Both the position numbers and the translations under genes were made by a program. The notes below the pieces were generated by a model. The model made no database searches. It was not told where the DNA came from and saw only the letters and a program-made list of their open reading frames with translations. Positions 47,111 to 58,674 of a stretch of 64,000 nucleotides of DNA are shown here, one piece after another; position 1 is the stretch's first letter, and each line of letters begins with the position of its first letter. Origin of the DNA: Adineta vaga (lineage: Eukaryota; Rotifera); contig CP075494.1 in NCBI GenBank assembly GCA_021613535.1, positions 2,790,001 to 2,854,000 of the forward strand. The letters run 5' to 3'.

Positions 47111-49339
47111 CCATTCATTTTAAACAACAAAGTTTAGATCTGTTAAAAAGAAGTAGTAGTTAGTAGAAAATTGCTGGAAGATCTAACTCAATCTATTCTA
47201 TGCAGAGAAATTTATGTAAAATCCGATCAACTAGCAATGTTTCCTTCGGAAAAGAATTTGATCATGTAAATTTGTGTTATTGATAATTTCATATTTATTA
47301 GAAATTTGAATAAAAATAATGAAGAAAGTCATTTTGTTCTCAAAATTTCTTTTCAATATGAATAAATGAGAAGAATATCTTGTGATGATTGTCGAAAATT
47401 TTATAAAATACAAATCACTGTTGAGTTTGAACGTAAGTAATTTATAAATCAAGCTGAAAATCGAACATAAAGAATTAATAATGCTTGTGGAAGGAGACTC
47501 GCTTAACCCTCGACTGATTTTAATATCATATTATATCTATCAAAATCTTTCAAAACATATACGACTACATACAGTTGTACATGCCATTCTCTTTAACTAA
47601 TGCGTCGATTATTTAAAGACAGGTAACATGTAAGTAACAACTTTTCGTATCCCATAATCCGCATAAGTTTGTAACAACATTCAATCGCACTCAAATCTTT
47701 TTACCTGTGATCGTAAACATGATGAATACAAAAATCGAAGACGAAAGCGCGTTACTAGCTCATACTGAAGAATAAAGCTACGTATATTTTTAGTCATTTT
47801 TATGATCTCGAATTCTGATTACTAGATTTTATCAACTTCAATTTCTGATAGGTAGCGAAACATTGATGAGACGGATGGGATAACATTTTTATGTTGTGTG
47901 ACCTTTGACCCTTCTTTTGTGCCTCCTCTTCCGTCATCCCACTCTCACCCTACGTTTGGTTTTCAATCTTCAAGATCGTTTTGAAGAAAATGTTTTTCTA
48001 CAAAACCCTCTTTTCAGTCGAAGAAAAAAACGACTGAAGTTACGAAAAGATTTTCATCGTCTTACACCCTCAAATTTTTATTATCTTGAAAAGCTTTCTC
48101 AAAATCAAATTCTTTTATATATATACTTTTGCATTTTAACTTGAACATTACATGAACTACCAACATAGCAAAATAGGTAGATTTGTTAACGAAAGCAATA
48201 TTTTCTTTTAAACTCTTTCTTGTCAAGTATAACTAACATAAAATATAACGTTACCAATTCAATAATACATATTTAAATCATATAATAGGCACATGCACAT
48301 GTAAGAAATAAATTTATAGTTCGATACTCGAATACAACTATTTAGTTAATCATTTATGATGTGCCTAATATGAGGAATAGAAGGTAATAACTGGATAACT
48401 GAACTGAGTACTTGAGTAATTGAATTCGAACTTTCGAATTCGATACTATATTGGGTCAAGCACATCATGTATCGATGGAGAATGAAAATTAAGAGTATAG
48501 TCTCACTCACACCCACACCCTCAAAATGATTGCGTATGAGTGACGTTCGGGCGGTAATTATGAAATCAGTGCTACCTATTTTTAATTATGCACCAATCGA
48601 ACAATTAGCAAAAAAAACACCTGTGAAATGAATATTTGCATGAGTAAGAATGGTGAAAATTTCGATAAGACATGTTTACATATGCATCGATAGTTTTCAT
48701 CATTAGAGTGAATACATAAAATAATATCATTTGAAAAACATGAAAATGTCATGTTTTCGGAACTGTGGCTCGACTACGCCCACAGTTAATAAGTAAATAT
48801 TGCTGCATTGATTCGAATTCAGACGTGAAAATCAATTGTAGTCTTTCCTTTTACGACAACTATGTTCTATTCATATATAGATCATAAATATCAGGTAAGG
48901 TAAAACTTCTCCGAACATATTACTTCATTTATTATTTTCTACAACGTATTTTGGGACAATAAAAAATAGCTGTTAAGAAGCATCGTTAAAAGCACTTTCT
49001 AATTGTCGACACGAAACATTTGTCACGTTTTGACTTTGAGTAACTTCACCTCATGTACACTGAAAAATACTGATGACAGAAGAAATTGATATTTCAGTAT
49101 TATTGAAGTATTTCTTGTCGGTTCATCACGGTTTGTTACTTTTTTCTACATTACATTTATTATTTAATTGTCTACGAACATGATCAAAAGATATAGTTAG
49201 TTACTGTTTTCAACACAAATTCTGAAGATGTAAATGATGAATATTTTTCTTTTTTAACATTATCTCTTTCTTTTTTTTTGGAAAATTCATACCTAACTTA
49301 CTGAATAATTTGCATTTAGGAAGATAATCAACATAGATC
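47111..49339. other. 2.2-kb intergenic region
   Basis: No supported gene; open frames at 47231 (minus) and 47905 (plus) lack features. It contains the inverted partner (about 47492-47522) of the short repeat at 12960 and a telomere-like C-rich tract at 48501-48522 (CTCACTCACACCCACACCCTC split by one T). Confidence 0.4.
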
Positions 49340-50317
49340 ATGTTTGCAGACCTTGAATACCATGTACAGTCTATTCAATATTGGAGACAACAACGCGAAG
49401 CATCACCGGAGATTGAATTCTCCTTATGGCGTACGTTTAAACATCATATTCCACGTTTTATTCTTACTGCTGTGTTTGATCTCATTCTTCCACTTGTTCT
49501 TTTTTTTGTTTTACAAAATCACCTCGAAACAGTCTATGTCCTCTTAATCTCAGGTGCGCCACCGCTGGTCATGATTTTTCTCAAAGCTATCATATCACGA
49601 ACATTCGACGCACTTGGTTTTCTTATTTTAGCTGGTTTTGTTATTTCGGCTATTGTTGCACTTGTCACAAAGAATGATACTATACTTCTGATAGAAAAAT
49701 CGTTGATCTTAGGTGTTATTTCTATTATCTTTGCCATTACATTAATTCCAATTCCATGTTGTTGTAAACGATGTCGTTGGCGACCAATCGCATACTATAT
49801 CTATCAAGATTTATTACCAACGAAACGAAAAGATATTGGATTACCTGATGATATATTCGATCATCCAACAAATAAATTATATGATTCGAAAAAGAAATCA
49901 TCTGATAAAAAAGAAGTAGCACAAGTGTATGATTGGCTGTATACAAATTGTTCATCATTTCGTCGAACATGTTATGTAATAACGGCTATTTGGGCCGTTG
50001 GGCTTTTCTTGGAATTTATTGGTCGATTAACTCTTGTTCTTATTCATTTAAGCGTCACTCAAATTGTTATTTATGCACATGTTATTTTAGGTGTAGTGGT
50101 CGTCACATGTGGTCTATTAACAGTTATTTGTGTAACAAGAGAACGTAAAAAATCGATAGCATTCGTAAAACGATGGAAAGAAGGAAATTTGAGTATAGAA
50201 GATCCACAACAACAACGATCGACTCTTTCTCTTTGGATAATAGGAAACAGTCCCAATTCCAACGGATTTGTGACCGATTTAGGAAATCTAGTACTTAATT
50301 TTGTAGATTCGTTTTAG
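49340..50317 (+). CDS. VC0807-family-like polytopic membrane protein
   Basis: A single-exon protein of 325 residues. About six TM helices fall into two groups: residues about 37-150 (V-F-D-L-I-L-P-L-V-L-F-F-V then L-L-I-S-G-A-P-P) and about 210-268. The first block has the pattern I recall from the bacterial and fungal VC0807/intracellular-septation-like family: a P-R-F helix, I-S-G-A-P-P-L, then D-A-L-G with another helix, then a conserved helix before a basic box (R-W-R-P-I-A-Y-Y). A K-rich cytosolic loop (residues 160-195) and a C-terminal tail of about 50 residues are extra. No intron, in a region where genes usually have them, and a mainly microbial family raise the possibility of horizontal acquisition. 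The molecular role is unknown. Confidence 0.6.
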   Translation: MFADLEYHVQSIQYWRQQREASPEIEFSLWRTFKHHIPRFILTAVFDLILPLVLFFVLQNHLETVYVLLISGAPPLVMIFLKAIISRTFDALGFLILAGFVISAIVALVTKNDTILLIEKSLILGVISIIFAITLIPIPCCCKRCRWRPIAYYIYQDLLPTKRKDIGLPDDIFDHPTNKLYDSKKKSSDKKEVAQVYDWLYTNCSSFRRTCYVITAIWAVGLFLEFIGRLTLVLIHLSVTQIVIYAHVILGVVVVTCGLLTVICVTRERKKSIAFVKRWKEGNLSIEDPQQQRSTLSLWIIGNSPNSNGFVTDLGNLVLNFVDSF

Positions 50318-50391
50318 TTTTAAATGGTAGTAGTTCGATACATTTGATTGAATGTTTTATTGGTGAATTGTACATCTTGAATTCATCTATA

Positions 50392-50468
50392 ATTTTGCTC
50401 TGAAGATCATCTTACAAAATCCCATAGATGATCGATCGGAAGCTGACCTTCAGAGCAAAGTTATACAA
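50392..50468. repeat. short hairpin in the 3' flank of the VC0807-like gene
   Basis: TTTTGCTCTGAAGATCATC and the later GACCTTCAGAGCAAAGTT form arms of about 17 bp. It may be a 3' UTR stem-loop or a small palindromic insertion. Confidence 0.3.
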
Positions 50469-50469
50469 G

Positions 50470-51471
50470 GCGTCGAGATCTGTAAATGAGTAGTAGATGA
50501 TATTTTGTAAATTTATATTTCGATTAAATCGTTACTCCACTACAATATGTAATCTACTTAATACAAATTTGAATATTATAAACATTCAATTCAGAACTGA
50601 GCAAGTCAACTCAAAAGCTAATTCAATCTTGACGCATAAAGAAAAGAGTTTATTGTTGTTCTCTAATTAAAATATCCACGTCGATGTACTAAAACCTTTG
50701 TAGACAAAGCATAAAAACAATTTGTATATATTTAAGGAACTCTCCTACCAGAGATCAACGGTACTGCAAAATTTTAGTGCGGTCTCGTACCGTACCGTAT
50801 CGTAATTGGACTAATCAATTTAAAACAAAAGAATCATAAATATATTAATAAGCCGCATGATGAGTCTATGTAATTAAAGACGAAACCGATTATGGCAACT
50901 ATACACACCTTCAACATAATCGCAGTATATGCTTGCATTGACAATTTCAGTATCATGCAACTCTTGTGTGAAACACATGGCGGTTAAATTCGGATCTGAG
51001 ATGAACTAATGGTTAGTTTTACAAATCTTTCAATTTGAATTAGAACGCGTCTCAACGCAATCTTTTAGAGACGTTTTGAAACAACTAATATTAAAATGAG
51101 TATGGATTGGCTTTTCTCTATTTTTTTCTGAGCCGTGATTACGACTTACAATACATTATTCATAGTGGAAGAGAAGAACAAAAAAATCTTTAATAAAGTC
51201 AACGTTTGATAACGACAAAACGAAAAACTATTCAGGCATCAACTATATCTATTCATCTGATATGTGTAGTAGCGTTTCATGATTTTGATTTTCTCTCATC
51301 AACTGCAATACTAGATAAAATGTATATCTTTAGGGTGTGAGTGTGGGGTGAGGATGGGGATGTGGTATATTTATTGGTCGATCCCACCCACAACCACAAC
51401 CACCCACGCCCTCAAATGAACTCGTACAAACTCTGATTTCAAACGAACATAATTTTTGGATTTGACAAATA
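50470..51471. other. intergenic region with a telomere-like inverted tract
   Basis: No gene. At 51332-51413, AGGGTGTGAGTGTGGGGTG is followed after about 45 bp by CCACAACCACCCACGCCCTC, forming an approximately 82-bp G-rich/C-rich inverted pair. Confidence 0.5.
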
Positions 51472-51473
51472 TA

Positions 51474-52040
51474 CAGGGTGGCCCAAAAGTCACGATACCG
51501 AAATAAAAAAATTGGATATCTTCCTTATGGCTAGACCAAAGAAGCTGATTTCTTTACCACATATAGAGGCATGTTCATACTCGAAATTCATGTAGACAAG
51601 ATTAGTGAGAACCTTTGCTAAGTATCAATATTGATCTCAACAAGGAAACTTTACTTTTTCACAAGAGGGAAAAACAATTTACAAGATAGCATACGATTCA
51701 CTTTATCGAAAAGCAAACTTGAATATCTCCTTTATGGCTCGAGCTGACGAGCTAATTTTTTCATCAAACACAGAGACATGTTTGTACGCAAAATCTACAC
51801 AGACGACATTAGTGAGAACCTATGTTAAGCATAATGCTTTTTTTCTATGTATGATCAAGTAAAAAATTTCTTGTTCTAGTCAATAGTGATACCTAACAAA
51901 GGTTCTCACTTATCTTGTCCACATGAATTTCGAGTATGAACATGCCTCTATATGTGGTAAAGAAATCGGCTTCTTTGGTCTAGCCATAAGGAAGATATCC
52001 AATTTTTTTATTTCGTTATCGTGACTTTTGGGCCACCCTG
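51474..52040. mobile_element. 567-bp MITE with about 150-bp inverted repeats and TA duplication
   Basis: The termini CAGGGTGGCCCAAAAGTCAC and GTGACTTTTGGGCCACCCTG are flanked by TA (51472-51473 and 52041-52042). The arms continue inward for about 150 bp with high complementarity (ATTGGATATCTTCCTTATGG against its complement). The middle has a second, weaker copy of the same motif (GAATATCTCCTTTATGGCTC). There is no coding capacity. TA targets and a CAGGGTG end are typical of the IS630/Tc1/mariner group, so this is a non-autonomous member. Confidence 0.85.
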
Positions 52041-52110
52041 TATATTCTTAATATTTATTTAAAGAAAATCTATGATATTTTTCATGAAAAAAATATGATG
52101 AGTAAATTAT

Positions 52111-53598
52111 TTAGTTTTTCATTGAAAATAAATTGTAAATATAAAGAAGACGAGCAACTTCTCTTCGTGCACTTGATAAAGCTCCATGTGCATAACCATA
52201 AGTATCGAAATTAGTAGCTTCTCCTGCAAATAAAAGTCGATTATGAACTGGTTCAGATAAATACATTGGATCATCATAATTTTGTTCTGTTGAAATAAAT
52301 GAATATGAACCATAGGAAAATGGATCATCATACCAATTCGTAACATGAACTTCATTTGGTTGAGGAATAACAGAACCTGGAAACATTTCTTGTAAAGTTT
52401 CAATAAGTTCTTTGATTAAAATACTTCGATTTTGTATTGATAAATATTGGGGTGTTGATTTACCTGAGAAAAAACAGATAAGAGCAGGTTTATCATTCCA
52501 TTTATTAGCATTAACCCAATAATTCATTCGTGTTGGATTTGATGAAATACGTGTAAAATAAAATTGATTTGAATTCCACCAAGCCGTATTCCATATTAAA
52601 TAAACTTTTTCAAATATATTAAATCCAATTCGATCAATTGCATTGGTTTTCCATTTAGGTAATGGAGGAGAAAATTCAATTTGTTTTCTTTTTAAAACTC
52701 CTAATGGAACAGTTAGAAGAACATATTCAGCATTATAAATTTGTCCATCTTTTGTTTGTACTTCAACTGATTGATTATGAAATATTATTTTTGAAACAAT
52801 TTCATTAAATCGAATATTTGAAATTTTCTTCAATAAATAATTTGTTAATGACATAAAACCATTGTCATGAAAAATAGGTTCATCACCATAATAAACTGAT
52901 GTTAAATCAAGAAAATTTTTCGCACCAATTTCATTTAATTCGGCTCCTTCCGTATTTTCAATAATATGATTTAAATAACTATAAAAAGCATATCGTTCTT
53001 TTCTATTGAATTTCATTTTGTTAATAAATTGATTTGCATAATAACCAAGTGAATCATTTATTGAACTTATTCGTGTTTGTTCTCGTACGAAATCAATATA
53101 TTCATTAAACCAAGTATGAACATCAGAAACATTATCATTAATAGGAAAAATTTGAAGAACATCATCAAGTTGTGTTGATCGTGTTGGAAGTTTAGCTTCT
53201 CTTGCAAGATCCCATAAAGGATTTGTTAATAGACCACTTGGAATTGATCCATGAATACCATGAATCCAAGTAGCACCCATATCAAGCATATGACCAGATT
53301 GTGAACGATAAGATAAAACACGACCACCAGATCGATTTCGTCCTTCTAATAATAAATAATCAATACCTTTTTGTTCTAAGATTCGAGCAGCTTCAAGGCC
53401 AGATAAACCAGCACCGATAATTAATACTTGAGTTATTTTATTATCATTTACTTTTGTTTTTCTCGATATATCAATCTAAATGAATAATAAACCATTCATT
53501 CTTTTTTGTTTAAATCATTAATAATCACTTACACGTTGCTGCAAATGACCTTCAACTGCGGCATAAAACGCAATAAAATAAATAATATATATATTCAT
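52111..53598 (-). CDS. secreted flavin amine oxidase (polyamine/monoamine oxidase-like)
   Basis: Two exons: 53598-53533 (22 codons) and 53475-52111 (454 codons plus stop), with a phase-0 intron GTAAGT...TTTAG, giving 476 residues. Exon 1 is a signal peptide (M-N-I-Y-I-I-Y-F-I-A-F-Y-A-A-V-E-G). Exon 2 starts with the FAD Rossmann motif (I-I-G-A-G-L-S-G-L-E-A-A) and the G-R-N-R-S-G-G-R box, followed by D-M-G-A-T-W-I-H-G. The substrate-side domain follows. The C-terminal FAD motif is L-L-F-A-G-E-A-T, then G-Y-A-H-G-A. The family oxidises polyamines or amines, giving an aldehyde or shortened polyamine plus H2O2. Length and motifs match plant/fungal-style polyamine oxidases, and the signal peptide argues for an extracellular or vesicular location. 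The substrate is not certain. Confidence 0.85.
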
Positions 53599-54032
53599 TA
53601 TGAAATATTTTCTAAAGAAAATCATCTAATCGATATTCTATTTATATATTAGTGAATATTGTTAAAAAGTGCACCATCATGCTATAAATGACGAAGCAAT
53701 TGTTCGATTAATCATTGATATTAGTTTAAGATCAATCTTAGAAATACAATTTATTTTATTTGTAAATATTTTATGTGTCTTTTATCGAAAGGATTATGTT
53801 AGTTAAGAACAATGACATTGCACTTCAAAAAGTAAAATGACTCACTAAAAATACATATAAATGTCATTAAATGTGCTTAGGTATTTCGAATAACAAATAT
53901 CGATACATCAGGAACTATTTTACAAAATTTAATACTTGTAACAAGATAAGATCTATAATATTTGATCATATATATCCAAATATTTTGATTTTTTGACATT
54001 GTTTGTTAAGAACGACTATCGATTCATTAAGA

Positions 54033-54345
54033 TCATTGGGTAGTCCGTAATTTTTCTGTTGATATTATTTTCATACCATCATGAAAATCATAAATTTTAA
54101 GATTCATTATTTGTACATATGGAAAATACGGTAGTAATTTAATAAAATGTGCTATTTTGATTCCTCCGAGTGTCAAATCTCGAACTTTCGTCTTTGCTTT
54201 TATGAATTGAGAACAAAGATATTCCGAGACTGTAGGCATATCATCATCTATAAATAAATATTTCTCGTGAAATGAATGTAATTGAAATAAACGAAGTTTT
54301 GGGAAAGAAGATAATGAATAATCGACAAATAATTATTCGTTTCCT
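54033..54345 (-). pseudogene. LRR-type gene fragment
   Basis: A minus-strand frame continuous from about 54345 to TGA near 54033 reads S-S-F-P-K-L-R-L-F-Q-L-H-S-F, then V-R-D-L-T-L-G-G-I-K-I. It has LRR-like spacing and the flavour of the short F-box/LRR proteins in this genome. A stop codon lies just upstream and no N-terminal F-box exon is visible, so I treat it as a relic; a final exon of an unseen gene is possible. The gap 53599-54032 shows nothing else. Confidence 0.35.
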
Positions 54346-54952
54346 ATATAGACGTAAGTGGCAAAATTTCATCGTAATAGTGTCGTCATTAGGAAAAACC
54401 GTTGAAACTAACGTACGTATTGTAGAGAAGAAGAAAAGGAAATGACAATTTTCTTTTTTCTTTCGATGTATTTTTCAAAGATTTCCTTCATAAATATAGA
54501 TTAATGATTAATTAATATTGTTGATAATTTATTATTACATCGAAGTTCAAAAAATCATAATATGTCATTACCATGACAACGACATATATATTGAAAATCC
54601 AAGCACTTTATTATAAGTTTATTTTATTTTAGTTGTTTATTAGAGCATACTGATTGACATGACAAAAAAAATTCAAAAGTATGAATAAAATAATGCAACC
54701 AGTTGTATTTAGATAATTATGAATTTTCTTGTTTTATCTTCTTTTCATAAGGTCTAATTGATAGTTTTTTTAAACTAATTTTTTATCACTATTGATAATA
54801 AAAGATAGCAAGCAGAACTTGTGACATTGACTTATGAAATTCTCTCCTTGAAAAGAAGACATATAATAATTCTTGCAGATTATCTTACAATATTCATATA
54901 TTTTTTATTAACACATTCTATTAAAAAAAAATACACACGGAAGATAATCATC

Positions 54953-55963
54953 ATGACATTAATATTCGATGCTCAACAATTTACAATCTACGTTGGTTTC
55001 TTCTTTCTTATAGTAGGTGTTATTGGTAATGGAATGAATATTTTAGTATTTTCAAAAGTACGCAGATATCGTTCAACTCCTTGCACATTTTATTTTCTGA
55101 TTGGATCAATCAATAACATGCTTTATATACTATTTAATATTTCTGCTCGTATTTCAAGTGTAAGTTATGGTTTTGATTTAACCATCATGTCGCGCGCAGG
55201 ATGTAAATTACGAAACTATTTTCTTGTAATTCCTACTGTCATTGGAATGAGTTGTTCGTGTTTAGCTGCAATCGATCAATTTTTAGTCACATCAAAAAGT
55301 ATTTCTATTCGAAATTGTAGTAATATAAAACGAACACATCGAATTATTCCTATTGTTATTCTAATCAGTTTTTTACATGGAATACCACTTCTTTTCTACT
55401 ATGATATTTCATCGATTAGCAATACTTGCGTAATCATGAATGCAAATTATTATAATTATGCTTTATTTTATCTACTTGGTCTTGTTTGTGTAATACCATG
55501 TGCGATTCTGATTCTATTTGGATGGTTAACATATTATAATATTCAACAAACAAGAGTTCTTGCTGAATCACATGCTGATCGTCAATTAGTCAAAATGACT
55601 TTGGTTCAAGTCATACTTGTTGTTATCAGTCTCATTCCATATGGTATCTATACTGCTTACAGTTTGAGTACACGTGGAATTGCTAAAGATTATGATCGAC
55701 AATTGAAAGAATATTTTGCATCAACGGTTATCAGTATGACAACATATTTTTATTTTTCTGTAGGTTTAATTCATTTCACTGTTCTGATATATTTATACGT
55801 GTTATCTTTTATTTTCTAGGGAAGTTGTTACGTATTCTTGATTTCATCAAATCGTTTTCGACAAAATATCAAAGATCAAATATTCTGTTTGAAAAAACGA
55901 AATCAAATAAATCCGCATCAAACTCTAACACTTCATATTAGTTTACATCCGACAAAGAATTAA
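54953..55963 (+). CDS. rhodopsin-like GPCR, two exons
   Basis: A seven-TM receptor of 316 residues. Exon 1 is 54953-55759 (TM1-TM6 and most of TM7). Exon 2 is 55820-55963 (the end of TM7 and a cytosolic tail of about 35 residues). The phase-0 intron is GTAGGT...TTCTAG. The ATG at 54953 is chosen because the 44 codons upstream are hydrophilic/low-complexity and TM1 starts soon after it. TM1 contains the G-N-G-M-N-I-L motif (the classical GN of TM1). The TM3 end reads A-A-I-D-Q-F, replacing DRY. Cysteines at R-A-G-C and S-N-T-C can form the conserved loop bridge. TM7 ends S-S-N-R-F-R-Q. It belongs to a different subfamily from the other GPCRs here, resembling orphan peptide receptors. Ligand unknown. 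Confidence 0.8.
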
Positions 55964-56352
55964 TCTGAAATAGAAAACACTATTTATATATTCTCTTTTA
56001 TTTTAATTGCTCTATTTAAAAGAAAATAAAAGATCTCGTTCAGAAATTAACATAAAAGCAACGATAATCATGAACACGCATGTATGCACAGGTTTTTATT
56101 TTGTAAAGATGAAAGTAGTATAAAATCTATCTTGATAGTGTGGATGTGAGAGTATTATTACTTAAACACCCTCACCCTCGAAGTAGATCGTGGTTGTTGC
56201 CAAGAATTTTGATCTTAAAGTGAAACTTTTTGCCCTCGACTTCGTTCAAGATACGGTTAAAAAACTAAGTGATTAGAATCACACCTACCCTATTAAATTT
56301 TTATTCTTATTTTTTGACATTATTATTTGATACTTCAGTATGTAGTCTTTTA
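55964..56352. other. intergenic region with a telomere-like pair
   Basis: No gene. GTGTGGATGTGAG at about 56138-56150 and CACCCTCACCCTCG at about 56167-56180 form a short G-rich/C-rich pair. Confidence 0.4.
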
Positions 56353-57074
56353 CTAGACATGTAAAATCACGCCCTCGATCGCTGCTGTTGTTGTAGGAGA
56401 TAATTGACATTTTTGATCGACAGATTCGAAACGAGTAATTGCAATGTCATAAGATGGTGGTGAAACCTGTGCAAGATGATTATCATTGACAATATCGTAT
56501 CGAAGGTGGAAGTGTTTCGAATAGAAAAGAAATTGTTGATACCGATAGTTTCTTATCATCTTGTTTAGAATCATTCGATTTTGATTGTTCTTAAAAGTTT
56601 TAGAAATAGACCGATAACAGCGTGGTATATAAACATACGGCAACAATTCCAGCAAGTATTTGTACACCGAGTGGGAGTGAATGAGATGAAGATGAATGAT
56701 ATACTATGGTATATCGAAATAATTTGGTTGTGTAAAATGAAATATTATGGTAGGAATGGTTACTAAAGTTTTCTCATCACAAGTATTGACTACAGTTCCA
56801 CATTCATATATCGTTTCTAGTACGAAATACTAAATAAATCATTTCAATCTTTTAGAAATTTTCTCTTACCTAGACAACACCAATAAGACGATGTTCCAAA
56901 AGAACAAGTCCTGCCTAAATGAAGGAAGAAATAATTTTATGATGAATTTTTGTGATCCTAATCAATAGTATACATACCATATGACGAACAATTTCTACCA
57001 TATACACTCGTAGATTTATTGAAAAGTAACAGAATGAGAATATAATATATAATATTACTCAATTGATTAAACAT
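56353..57074 (-). CDS. possible secreted cysteine-rich single-pass protein (Shisa-like), model incomplete
   Basis: Exon 1 (57074-56978) encodes a signal peptide (I-I-Y-Y-I-L-I-L-L-L-F). Exon 2 (56914-56870, in phase) gives R-T-C-S-F-G and S-S-Y-W-C-C. A third segment from about 56816 adds Y-E-C-G and N-T-C-D. The cysteine order C..C..CC..C..C, a nearby hydrophobic stretch (I-L-A-G-I-V-A-V-C-L-Y-T-T-L-L), and a C-terminal frame with P-P-S-Y-D (about 56455) ending at 56353 together recall Shisa/WBP1-type membrane adaptors. However, the hydrophobic stretch and the P-P-S-Y tail are in different frames, and I cannot find a convincing intron between them. The gene may be frameshifted or my 3' model may be wrong. 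Confidence 0.35.
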
Positions 57075-57427
57075 TGTATTTGAAATCAATTATCTATAAA
57101 AGAAAAGTTATTTTATAGATATTTCAATGTGAATACGAATACATTCATGATATTGCACAATATTTATCTGATAGACATTCGACTATAGACACATTATACG
57201 ATTATAAGATAAAGAGAAAACGAAATAAAAGTCTTCAAAATACTTTATCAATTAATCTTCATTTATACTTGTTTCGAATTATAACATATAGATGAATGAC
57301 ATCACTCACTTCGGTGTGACTATGACGATATTTTCTCTACATTTTAAACTCTCATCCATCCAATTTCTTTCTAGAAAGGATTAGAACTCAATAATAACAA
57401 ATACATATATTGACTCATAACACGCGA

Positions 57428-57562
57428 CTAAATCGTTAATGCACAATAATAATGGCCACATTTTTCGCATTTAACTTCATCAATATATCGTATGCGAAGA
57501 TCATAATTATGACAATGTTCACCACTATCAAGATATTTCTGAACTACACGAGTTAAAAAAAT
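57428..57562 (-). CDS. possible last exon of a CxxC protein
   Basis: After an acceptor-like TTCTTATAG, a 45-codon frame runs to TAG at 57428-57430. It shows G-E-H-C-H-N-Y-D and E-V-K-C-E-K-C-G-H-Y-Y-C, a Cys/His arrangement that could bind zinc. Upstream on the same strand (about 57600-57660) another frame reads C-L-V-V-I-D-E-E-E-F-D-T, a plausible previous exon, though the donor is weak. It shares its pattern with the exon at 331-516. Identity and full extent unknown. Confidence 0.3.
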   Translation of the reverse strand: MFLTRVVQKYLDSGEHCHNYDLRIRYIDEVKCEKCGHYYCALTI

Positions 57563-57737
57563 CTATAAGAATTATCTTTTATTAGATGTTCGTATTCCAA
57601 CCAATGGTATCAAATTCTTCTTCATCGATAACGACCAGGCATGTAAATATGTCCTTAAGAATTTAACGAAAAAAAAACACACATACACGTGATATATACT
57701 ATAATCGAGGGTATATGACTGATAGGAAGAAGAAACA

Positions 57738-58674
57738 ATGTTTACACTTGATTATTTTACATCGTTCAGTATAGTCATGAAATTTGAATTAATACCAACT
57801 AAAATTCTTATTGAAATCTTTGAATATCTTACTACATATGATATTTTTTATTCATTCAATCGATTAAATAATCATTTTAATGAAATTATTCGAAGAATTC
57901 CATTACATTTAAAATTTACTAATAGTAAAAAATGTTTCTTTGATAAATTTTGTCAACTTTGATTATCAAATCCTGAAATACAAAATCAAATTTATTCATT
58001 AGAATTATCCAATAAAGAAACATCAGATCAAATAAAAACATTCTTGTCACTTTTTTCATTACATGATTTTCATTATCTTCATTCATTAACATTAATTCAA
58101 ATTCCAGATACTATTCTACAAAATATAACATTTATATTATCACAATTACATTCCTTTCATTTAATTGATTCCAATGAGATTTATTTAAATATTTCATTCA
58201 AATCTAATTTACAAATTTTATCAATTCCAACATTATCATCAATTACAAATCTTACAATATCTGGCTGTTCACTTGATCAATTACTTTCTTATGTATTCAA
58301 ATATGTACCAATGTTAATTCATCTTAATATTGAATATTTTTCCAATTATTATTCTTGGAAACTAAATAATTCAGATAATGATAAATACATTTGATCGTGT
58401 TAAACATGTAATGGTATATCATAAAGTAAATAGAGAATCATATGAATATTATCTCATTTTGAAATTGAAACTTCACGTGTATTATTAGAAGTTTTACAAT
58501 CATTACCAAAACTATCATCATTAATGATGAATTATCGTAATTTCGTACATTTTACATCTAATAAAGAATTATGCGAATATTTAAATAAAACGATTAAGAA
58601 ATTAGATATTTATAAATATCATTCATCTTTATTTAAATATCCTTATGAAATAATAGATTTGTGTCAAATATTTT
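57738..58674 (+). pseudogene. F-box gene relic with nonsense and frameshift changes
   Basis: From ATG 57777 (or 57738) the frame reads F-E-L-I-P-T-K-I-L-I-E-I-F-E-Y-L, a clear F-box start. TGA at 57960-57962 interrupts it. The same frame then stays open to 58394 with LRR-like text (L-H-S-L-T-L-I-Q-I-P). Beyond about 58395 the homologous-looking C-terminus (D-R-V-K-H-V-M-V-Y-H, then L-P-K-L-S-S-L-M-M-N-Y) lies in other frames and ends near 58674. At least one nonsense change and two frameshifts make it a pseudogene. The start and order match the single-exon F-box proteins expanded in bdelloids. Confidence 0.65.

Noticed and set aside
47905-48144. 79-codon open frame in the gap after the GPCR remnant
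   Set aside because: No recognisable features and no splice or promoter context; basic, low-information composition.
52119-52403. Second minus-strand frame rich in Met/Ile/Gln
   Set aside because: It is an out-of-frame shadow of the amine oxidase, whose own frame contains the C-terminal FAD motif.
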